From assembly GCA_964492545.1 (NCBI GenBank), contig CAZBKO010000065.1, positions 1 to 12,601 on the forward strand: a DNA stretch of 12,601 nt, read 5' to 3'. Positions 7,153 to 12,601 of this stretch are shown piece by piece. The stretch's first letter is position 1. Each line of letters starts with the position of its first letter. The position numbers and the translations under genes are program-made. Source of the DNA: RGIG1934 sp964492545 (lineage in GTDB: Bacteria; Bacillota; Clostridia; Lachnospirales; Lachnospiraceae). The notes beneath the pieces were generated by a model. The model saw only the letters and a list, made by a program, of their open reading frames with translations. It made no database searches and was not told the origin of the DNA.

Positions 7153-7171
7153 GATTGCATTAAACGCAATC
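7153..7171 (-). promoter_or_regulatory. 5'-leader hairpin before the sua5/ywlC gene
   Basis: GATTGC-GTTTAAT-GCAATC is a perfect 6-bp stem with a 7-base loop. It lies just inside the expected transcript start and upstream of the ribosome site. No T-tract follows. It could protect the 5' end of the long operon mRNA or be a protein-binding inverted repeat; neither is shown. Confidence 0.4.
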
Positions 7172-7181
7172 ATTTCATAAT

Positions 7182-7210
7182 ATTTTACCATATCTCCTGT
7201 TAAAATAAAA
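7182..7210 (-). promoter_or_regulatory. Probable sigma-A promoter for the sua5-to-atp operon
   Basis: An extended -10, TGG-TAAAAT (7182-7190), lies 17 bases from a weak -35 TTTTAT (7205-7210). The predicted start is near 7175, giving a leader of about 40 bases. It is the only good candidate in the 125-base gap before the long gene run. A second reading, TTAACA with TATTAT at 15 bases, overlaps it. Confidence 0.5.
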
Positions 7211-7260
7211 CTCATTTATAAAATTTTAATCATTTTCATATTTTGTGCTGTTTCAGCTTC

Positions 7261-7965
7261 TTATCTTTCAAGATAATTAGTTATTCCCTTATATATAGCC
7301 TCTGCCAGCTTTTTTTGATAAAAATCCTCTTTCAACATGGCAGCTTCCTCCTTATTTGACAAAAATCCACACTCCACAATTACCGCCGGCATTTCCACAT
7401 TTTTAAGTATATAGTAGCTGCTGTTAGCCTTCGCCGTTCTTTTTGAATTCAGGGTACTAACCTTTGATACCTCCGCCTGTATACTTTTTGCCAGCTGCTC
7501 CCCATTATCTGAATTCCCATAGTAAAATACCTGTGCGCCGCACACATCCGGTGAAGTATAGCTGTTCATATGTATGCTGACAAGAATATCTGCATCGCTG
7601 TTTTTAGCCAATTCTGCCCTATTTCTCATATCAGTTCTCTTTTTATTTGAATCGCTGTCGCTGTACAGACCGGTATCCTCAGTTCTGGTCATTATTGCCG
7701 TCATATTGTTTTTTTCGATAATTTCTTTCATTTTTGTTGAAATTGCAAGATTTATGTCTTTTTCCCTGTCGCCATTTGCCGATACCTTGCCCGGATCAAC
7801 ACCGCCATGTCACGGATCAATCAATATCACTGTCTCTGATTTTCTCTGTGCATTGACTTTCTCAGTTCCCGCCTCCCTGGCATAAGCACTGTACGAATAA
7901 AGTATCAGTATCATTAATACGCCCATCACAAATTCAAGCTTCTTTTTAATGACATTTTGCTCCAT
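7261..7965 (-). pseudogene. CwlD-like N-acetylmuramoyl-L-alanine amidase with an in-frame TGA
   Basis: Amidase_3-type zinc amidase, which cleaves the MurNAc-L-Ala bond; CwlD members make the muramic lactam of spore cortex. From ATG 7965 the frame encodes an N-terminal membrane segment (about residues 10-29, ending SAYA) and then the zinc motif, which reads IDP-stop-HGG. TGA (7810-7812) replaces the Gly codon, one base from GGA. Reading through gives 234 residues, close to Bacillus CwlD (about 237), with H53, E68 in REKDINL, H132 in SIHMNS and E198 in VECGFLSN all intact. The piece after the stop has an ATG at 7731 but no ribosome site and lacks two zinc ligands. A recent nonsense mutation or a base-call error are the main explanations. 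Confidence 0.85.
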
Positions 7966-8012
7966 TTTCTTTTTCCATAAATATTTTACTTACTATATTT
8001 TTATTCAGAAAC

Positions 8013-8056
8013 TAAAAAAATAGAAGTTCTGTTATATGCATAGCAGAGCTTCTATT
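8013..8056 (-). terminator. Rho-independent terminator after the GH18 gene
   Basis: The stem AATAGAAG-c-TCTG pairs with CAGA-a-CTTCTATT (12 pairs, one mismatch, 12-base loop), followed on the minus strand by a run of seven T. It starts 12 bases after the GH18 stop at 8069. The stem arms are 8044-8056 and 8019-8031. It isolates the GH18 gene from the amidase gene. Confidence 0.85.
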
Positions 8057-8068
8057 CATAGCTGTAAC

Positions 8069-9781
8069 TTAGTTAGTGTATTTTACAAGTGTGTTCCACA
8101 CATCATCTGTCTCAAATCCCAGTCTCCATGTCGCAATTCCGGCAAGCTTATATTCCGAAATGAGCTTTGCCCTTGCCTCCACAGACTTGCTGTCCTCTAG
8201 CCAGCATCTGTATGTTATTCCATCCTTAACATACTCACCATAGGTTTGTCCAAAATCCTCAATCCATGCTGTCTGAGCTCCATTTGCATTCATCTCGCTC
8301 CATGCGTCTTCCATTCCAAGAGCTCTGCTGTTAAGCTCTCCATTACTCTCTTCCCATATTCTTGTATAAAATGGAATTGCATTAATAACCTTAGATGATG
8401 GAACTGATTTTACCATATTCTCTATTCCATCTTTTACCCATCCAAGTGAAGCCACGCTTCCTGCTTCCTCGCTGCTCTTACTATGCTCATCATATCCCAT
8501 GATTACAACGTAATCAACAACATTACCCTGCTCCTCACAATTAAAGTATTCATACTGTGAAGCAGATGCATAATTATCCACCGACAGGACTATTCCATTA
8601 TTTCTGCATTTTACAGAAAATTCTCTGATAAACTGAATATAATCTTCACCGATTTCCTTTGTAATATATTCAAAATCCAAATTAATTCCATCAAGATTAT
8701 ACTGAATTGCTGCTGAGAGCAATGCATTTTCAAGGTTCTCTCTCTTCGATGTATATGGAAATACCTCCGTATCCTTTGAGTCAGGAGATTGGTCGTCTAC
8801 CATTGCCCACACCTCAAGTCCCAGCTGATGTGCTCTGTCAACATATGTCGAATCTGCCAGTGATGAAATATTTCCTCCATTATCGCTGATTCTAAACCAG
8901 GTTGGTGAAATCACATTCATGCCCTTGGCATTGGCCGTCACATCCAACAGCGTATTGTTCGCTGCCTCATTAGTAACCATATGCCAACCAAGGCATACTG
9001 TAAAATCTCTGGAAATGCTTGTATATTCAGGTGACTTGTAATCATTCTCCCTCTTAGTCTCAGTCTCATCACCCACAGCAGACTTCTTGATATATCCTGT
9101 TAATCCACCATTTACCGATACTCTATACCAGTCTTCATCCTGATTCTCATCAGCATCCAACAATACAAGCTCATCATCTGCTGTAACATCTGCGATTATA
9201 TCCTTCTTAATCCCACTGCCTATTCGTACCTGTGCTGACTTCGCCGGCTTAACAATTGTATATTCCTGTCCAAAATTAGTTACAATGCACACTCTGTCAG
9301 GTGCTTCAAATTCTTCGTATTCCATATTCGTGAAATTCTTAACGTACTCTATATTAACAAATACCTTTTTACCATCTGTCTTAACAATTGAATAATCGGT
9401 AGTCTCCTTAGTCTTATTCACATAATATTCCTTAGATGCCACATCTGCCTTAATTATCTGTGTTGGCGTTGTGTAAATAAGTATATTCTCATTATTGTCC
9501 CAATAAAATCTGCTGTTAATATTGTCTCTAACAAATTCATAATCCAGATAAAGCTTATCATCAATCATATATCCTTTGCCCTCTGTAATTATGTCGTTAA
9601 GTACTACAGCCTTATTCTCATCATCTATTCCAAACATCTCCTCAAGCTCTTCACTGCCTGCATGTTTCTTAGATGGGGTATTCTTTCTTATATTCTCTTC
9701 AATAATAATTCCTGCTACTGCAACCAAAAGCAACACTGCTCCTATTACAATAGATATAATTTTCTGCCTGCTGTCTCTCAT
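8069..9781 (-). CDS. Membrane-anchored GH18-family glycosidase with SH3-like domain
   Basis: Predicted extracytoplasmic glycosidase of 570 residues. Order: signal anchor (about 8-27), two copper-amine-oxidase-N-like/stalk segments (about 60-170), a bacterial SH3-like domain (about 183-236), and GH18 (about 258-565). The GH18 active-site strand reads DGINLDFE at 364-371 with catalytic acid E371. The central Asp of DxxDxDxE is Asn here, as in YaaH/SleL-type spore and cell-wall enzymes. Substrate-site motifs IMGYDEH (427-433) and ATWRLGFE (550-557) follow. No LysM is present. AGGAGGTG (9787-9794) precedes ATG 9781. It has its own promoter and terminator, so it is a single-gene unit. A peptidoglycan glucosaminidase role is likely but inferred; chitinase is less likely. 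Confidence 0.88.
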   Translation of the reverse strand: MRDSRQKIISIVIGAVLLLVAVAGIIIEENIRKNTPSKKHAGSEELEEMFGIDDENKAVVLNDIITEGKGYMIDDKLYLDYEFVRDNINSRFYWDNNENILIYTTPTQIIKADVASKEYYVNKTKETTDYSIVKTDGKKVFVNIEYVKNFTNMEYEEFEAPDRVCIVTNFGQEYTIVKPAKSAQVRIGSGIKKDIIADVTADDELVLLDADENQDEDWYRVSVNGGLTGYIKKSAVGDETETKRENDYKSPEYTSISRDFTVCLGWHMVTNEAANNTLLDVTANAKGMNVISPTWFRISDNGGNISSLADSTYVDRAHQLGLEVWAMVDDQSPDSKDTEVFPYTSKRENLENALLSAAIQYNLDGINLDFEYITKEIGEDYIQFIREFSVKCRNNGIVLSVDNYASASQYEYFNCEEQGNVVDYVVIMGYDEHSKSSEEAGSVASLGWVKDGIENMVKSVPSSKVINAIPFYTRIWEESNGELNSRALGMEDAWSEMNANGAQTAWIEDFGQTYGEYVKDGITYRCWLEDSKSVEARAKLISEYKLAGIATWRLGFETDDVWNTLVKYTN

Positions 9782-9803
9782 TAGTACACCTCCTATGAGA
9801 TGT

Positions 9804-9832
9804 ATTATATCATTTTAAAGTTATATAGTCAC
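9804..9832 (-). promoter_or_regulatory. Sigma-A promoter for the GH18 gene
   Basis: A perfect -10 TATAAT (9804-9809) is preceded by TGA as an extended -10. It is spaced 17 bases from GTGACT (9827-9832), which matches 4 of 6 of the -35 consensus. The transcript would start near 9797, leaving a very short leader carrying AGGAGGTG. Confidence 0.75.
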
Positions 9833-9917
9833 TCAATATTTTCCCTGCCATTTATCTTAAATATCTTCGGTACCTAATGTATTAGGCTTTCTCCGATTTT
9901 CCCACCCAAATAATATC

Positions 9918-10136
9918 CTAGTAACTTCGTACCCTGTTAAATCCTATCTCAACCACCTTTCCATCATCATCAATTATGTAATCCGGCATATAGTCATTTT
10001 TATTGTCAAAACAGCATAGCTGTGCTGCATGTCTTGGAATCACTTTCTTTCCCTCAACAGATATTACTATTCCCTGCTGTTCATAGTGCTCAAGCTCATT
10101 TTTCATATCAAAATAACCATTGCATCGATTATACAT
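9918..10136 (-). CDS. Small protein of unknown function downstream of the CpaB gene
   Basis: I do not recognise this 72-residue protein. It is soluble-looking, acidic in the middle (PDYIIDDDGKVVEIGF at 51-66) with a predicted beta character, and has Cys at 5, 41 and 42 and no membrane segment. The frame extends to an ATG at 10160. ATG 10136 has GGAGG (10144-10148) 7 bases upstream, whereas 10160 has none, so the shorter form is chosen. It lies 71 bases after the CpaB-like gene with no terminator between, so it is probably the last gene of that cassette. Reality of the gene is supported by the ribosome site and a protein-like composition, not by homology. Confidence 0.6.
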   Translation of the reverse strand: MYNRCNGYFDMKNELEHYEQQGIVISVEGKKVIPRHAAQLCCFDNKNDYMPDYIIDDDGKVVEIGFNRVRSY

Positions 10137-10143
10137 ATGTTTT

Positions 10144-10148
10144 CCTCC
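10144..10148 (-). promoter_or_regulatory. Ribosome binding site for the 72-residue protein
   Basis: GGGAGG lies 7 bases before ATG 10136. It sits inside the alternative extension from ATG 10160, which it argues against. Confidence 0.65.
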
Positions 10149-10207
10149 CTTCCTGCCCATAAGCCGATAACCTTAAAAGAAGTAAAGATACATTTCGTGA
10201 TATATAT

Positions 10208-10948
10208 TTATTCCATAAATTCTTTAAGGTTTTGCTCCAGCTTACTTCTAAGCTTTATCTCATCCTCGGTAAATACCCTGTCGATTATATTGGGATCCCA
10301 CTGTGCCAGAGAAATTACATAGCTGTTAAGCAAATAATTTGACACTGCCGGTTCCTGATAATTTTGTATATATTTGACTGCATACACCTGTGTTCCCTCA
10401 TATTGAGCAGCGTCCACCTGTGCACTTGACATTCTTAGGATTTCCTCCTCGCACACTCTAAGGATTAACCCTTTTTCTTCAGTGATATTTTCAACCTTCT
10501 TATGATTAATAACAATATAGTCCTCACCATTTGCAAACCTTATTCTCACATCAACAAAATCCCCCGGAACTATGTCTGCAAATATGCTGATTCCGTCAAA
10601 TCGCTGATATCTTTCATCACTGGCGAGTCCTTCGTCCTTATAAACCATAGATTCTGTTACAATTTCTCCACTGCTCATGTCACGCATCGCCTTCATGCCT
10701 TCAACATTTCCGGTCTGTATGCCAGCCATTTCTGCATTCTTTGAATACAGTGTAAGCATTTCAATATCTTCCCTGTTAATACTTTCCCCCTGCTTTTTAT
10801 CAACTGCTAATCTGAAAATGTTAACCTTGTATTCTTTGGACGGCCTCGACATCACTGCAAACGATATGATTGCAGTCAGCAATAATGCCACGCCTGCTGC
10901 CACCAGCACATATGGTTTCCACCTTCTTCTCTTTCGCATAATTGCCAT
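10208..10948 (-). CDS. CpaB-like SAF-domain protein (Flp/Tad pilus assembly family)
   Basis: A 246-residue membrane protein resembling CpaB/RcpC, the periplasmic or outer component of Tad pilus machines. A basic N-terminus (MRKRRRWK) precedes one membrane helix at about 13-33. A SAF-like domain (about 41-104) follows, with the characteristic double-psi beta-barrel entry phrase INREDIEML and SSGEIVTESMV. Then comes the CpaB phrase IVPGDFVDVRIRF at 126-138. The C-terminal region is less conserved. ATG 10948 directly follows the previous stop (TAAATG), with GGAGG in the upstream codons, so expression is coupled. In a Gram-positive it would act on the outer face of the membrane. Family assignment is likely; the pilus role is inferred, because no motor or pilin gene is present here. 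Confidence 0.72.
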   Translation of the reverse strand: MAIMRKRRRWKPYVLVAAGVALLLTAIISFAVMSRPSKEYKVNIFRLAVDKKQGESINREDIEMLTLYSKNAEMAGIQTGNVEGMKAMRDMSSGEIVTESMVYKDEGLASDERYQRFDGISIFADIVPGDFVDVRIRFANGEDYIVINHKKVENITEEKGLILRVCEEEILRMSSAQVDAAQYEGTQVYAVKYIQNYQEPAVSNYLLNSYVISLAQWDPNIIDRVFTEDEIKLRSKLEQNLKEFME

Positions 10949-11488
10949 TTACTCCTCCAGAATTTCCATTAGGAATGGATAGTTCGATTTCTGTGGACTG
11001 AGCGGGTTGATATACGGCAGTTTCTTAAACATCTTATAGCCTTCCTCATACCCATAGTTCACATAGCACTTAAAATTCGCCTGAGGCATCACCTCGTCCA
11101 GCCAATTGACTTTCTTCATTGTCTCTGCAATTTTCCACGGAGTAAAGCATCCAACCAGACACTTGTCTGTGCATATCAGAAGCTGTTCACGATGCTTCTC
11201 TATTTCTGTTCCTATATCCAACACAAGATTATCATACCGCTCATAAATATCAGGTAATTCTGCGTTGTTAACTCTTTTATAATAATCAACTCTATGTATA
11301 TCAAACATCTTTGTGTTAACCTTTGAATCACTGCATATATCTGAGCAATATGTTTCCTCAATTCTTGCGAAGTCATTACTTCCATTTAACTCAACTATGG
11401 CTGTGCTTTTCCCATATACAGAGCGCAAAAAATTGCCTATTGATACTGCTAAATGTGTACAGCCGGCTCCATGGCATGTTGCCGCCAC
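10949..11488 (-). CDS. Degenerate P-loop protein, CpaE/TadZ-like; true start uncertain
   Basis: Resembles the MinD/CpaE/TadZ group that positions Tad pili. At the N-terminus a beta strand and loop read AATCHGAGCTHLAVS, where the Walker A Lys-Thr is Cys-Thr, so ATP binding is doubtful. The rest (179 residues from the GTG at 11488) is an alpha/beta protein ending in a helix before the stop at 10949. GTG 11488 has no spaced ribosome site and cuts off the first half of strand 1. The frame is open upstream to 11533 and encodes KRCIAV just before it, which fits the missing strand. ATGATG at 11535-11540 would join it if one A were removed from the A5 run at 11530-11534. It abuts the CpaB gene. Confidence 0.6.
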   Translation of the reverse strand: MAATCHGAGCTHLAVSIGNFLRSVYGKSTAIVELNGSNDFARIEETYCSDICSDSKVNTKMFDIHRVDYYKRVNNAELPDIYERYDNLVLDIGTEIEKHREQLLICTDKCLVGCFTPWKIAETMKKVNWLDEVMPQANFKCYVNYGYEEGYKMFKKLPYINPLSPQKSNYPFLMEILEE

Positions 11489-11526
11489 TGCTATACACCG
11501 CTTTCCTCGAAATGATTTCTTTCGTG

Positions 11527-12549
11527 CTATTTTTCATCATCCTTCCATTTCCTAATGTTTCTTAGTACTTTTCTAAGTGCCACATTTTCACAAAATGAGG
11601 TTCTAAACGGATTTCTTATATACGGAACTGCATTTTCCTTTCCACAATTAAACAAAACAAGTATATTGTTGCTTTTGCCTAATTCATACCGTGTCATACT
11701 GCTATTTGCAACACTTTTTTCCCATTCCCTTCCGCCACATATCAAAATAATGTTACGGCCTGCTTTATCAGAAAAATCACTAATAACACCTTTATCTATA
11801 ATCCTAACTACACCGTCTTCTTCCACATCATTCGCCCTGTCGTAGTGTGGAAGCACTCTGCAGTTTTGAATTCGCGCAATGCCCTTTTTATCAAGCTTAA
11901 ATTCACATTCACTCATAATATCAGGCAGTGCATGATTGTTATAATCTATATACAGTGCTTTCATTCCTCTTCTGTTCAGGCTGCTCACAATTGCAAGGCA
12001 TAAATGTGTTACACCAATTCTGCACTGTGTTCCCATAACATATATCTCACAAGACTTCTTTTTCTCTAAATCATTACCACCCAGATAATTGTAGATGTCC
12101 ATAGCTCCTATATGTCTGTCCTTATTAGTTCTGCGCAGGCAAATATTTAGCATTTCTGCCAATCTATCATCGATAACATTCCCTAAAATAAGTGTGATTA
12201 CTTTCGCCAGCGCATACATATCTGACATTGTATTTGGTTCTGTTCCATTGTATTGTTCAGGCGCCGCATAGCCTTCTGTTCCATAGCAGTATTGCCTTCT
12301 AAGTCCTGCATTCATAATATGGCCATTTCCATAGTCAATTAAATAAACCTGCCGACCTGACATAATAATATTCTGCGGTTTAATATCAAGATGAATAATT
12401 GGATGTGGTGTGAGTTCATGTAAATACCCTACTAACTTACATAACTGTCTTACAATATTAATTCTCTCATGCTGGGATAATTCAGGATATTCTTGTAAAT
12501 ATTGTTCTAATGATGTACCTTCGACATATTCCTCAATGATATAATAAAC
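11527..12549 (-). pseudogene. Ser/Thr kinase C-lobe fused to a degenerate P-loop domain; kinase N-lobe missing
   Basis: The frame runs 340 codons, from GTT at 12549 down to TAG at 11527. Kinase C-lobe (about 1-165): hinge YYIIEEYVEG at 2-11, catalytic loop HLDIKPQN at 53-60 (D55, K57, N60 present; the usual Arg after His is Leu), metal site DYG at 72-74, and APE at 96-98. A P-loop-like domain (about 167-340) follows with MGTQCRIGVTHL at 172-183, whose Walker Lys is Val. Upstream there is an in-frame TGA (12550-12552), and no Gly-rich loop or VAIK Lys, so no active kinase is encoded as the sequence stands. The only in-frame ATG, at 12363, would omit the catalytic loop. The cause may be a junction, a frameshift, or a misassembled end. 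Confidence 0.7.
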
Positions 12550-12552
12550 TCA

Positions 12553-12601
12553 AACTTCGCACTTAAATAAGTGCCTATGTACCTTGAAAATTCAATAATA
12601 A
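12553..12601 (+). other. Window-end segment resembling an rRNA intergenic spacer
   Basis: The last ~50 bases do not continue the kinase. They hold a perfect hairpin GCACTT-AAAT-AAGTGC (12559-12574), then TGTACCTTGAAAATTCAATA, similar to the phrase GTACCTTGAAAACT often seen just before 23S rRNA in Firmicutes 16S-23S spacers. No rRNA gene body is included. It may mark a repeat-mediated breakpoint or a contig-end artefact. The similarity is from memory only. Confidence 0.35.

Noticed and set aside
7249..7260. GCTG-AAA-CAGC after the amidase stop as a terminator
   Set aside because: The stem is only 4 bp with a 3-base loop and is not followed by T residues.
7810..7812. TGA in the amidase read as selenocysteine or another recoded residue
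   Set aside because: The expected residue is a structural Gly, not Cys. No convincing stem-loop of SECIS type was seen just after it, and other genes here end in TGA normally (atpZ, atpI, dCMP deaminase).
7966..8012. TGAATA before the amidase gene as the -35 of a sporulation sigma-G promoter
   Set aside because: No matching CATnnTA -10 occurs 16 to 18 bases downstream; the sequence is simply AT-rich.
9873..9886. CCTAA-TGTA-TTAGG hairpin as a terminator for the CpaB cassette
   Set aside because: The stem is only 5 bp and no T-tract follows on the minus strand. It could still be a weak structure, but a terminator call is not supported.
1..12601. CRISPR array, tRNA gene, transposase or att site
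   Set aside because: No regularly spaced direct repeats, cloverleaf, transposase motif or flanking duplications were seen by eye on either strand.

Overview
The window reads as a low-GC Clostridia chromosome, most likely Lachnospiraceae. Three things suggest this. The order sua5/ywlC, ywlE-like, rpiB, upp, dCMP deaminase, atpZ, atpI, atpBEFHA is a Firmicutes arrangement. The c subunit carries a Na+-type ligand set. Tad/Flp-type CpaB and CpaE/TadZ-like genes lie next to it. The genus is not determined. All recognisable genes are on the minus strand, so transcription runs from high to low coordinates.

Right part (12601 to about 9918): a short Flp/Tad-like cassette. It starts with a Ser/Thr-kinase C-lobe fused to a degenerate P-loop domain, whose kinase N-lobe is missing. 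A second degenerate P-loop protein follows, then a CpaB/SAF-domain membrane protein and a 72-residue protein of unknown function. No CpaF motor, TadB/TadC platform or prepilin is present here. The last ~50 bases do not continue the kinase and resemble an rRNA spacer, so the end may be a rearrangement or a contig junction.

Middle part (about 9832 to 7261): two cell-wall genes. A membrane-anchored GH18 protein has its own good promoter and a strong terminator. After it comes a CwlD-like N-acetylmuramoyl-L-alanine amidase gene that is complete except for one in-frame TGA, placed exactly where the zinc-site Gly codon should be.

Left part (about 7210 to 1): a long operon-like run with gaps of no more than about 65 bases and several overlaps. 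It holds threonylcarbamoyl-AMP synthase (tRNA t6A synthesis), a low-molecular-weight phosphatase homologue that has lost its catalytic Cys, ribose-5-phosphate isomerase B, uracil phosphoribosyltransferase, dCMP deaminase, and then the F-type ATP synthase genes atpZ, atpI, atpB, atpE, atpF, atpH and the first 352 codons of atpA. A promoter and a 5'-leader hairpin precede the first gene. Translation starts were moved for atpE, atpI, rpiB and the 72-residue protein on Shine-Dalgarno evidence. No tRNA, complete rRNA gene, CRISPR array or insertion sequence was seen, and there is no gene-free stretch over 300 bases.
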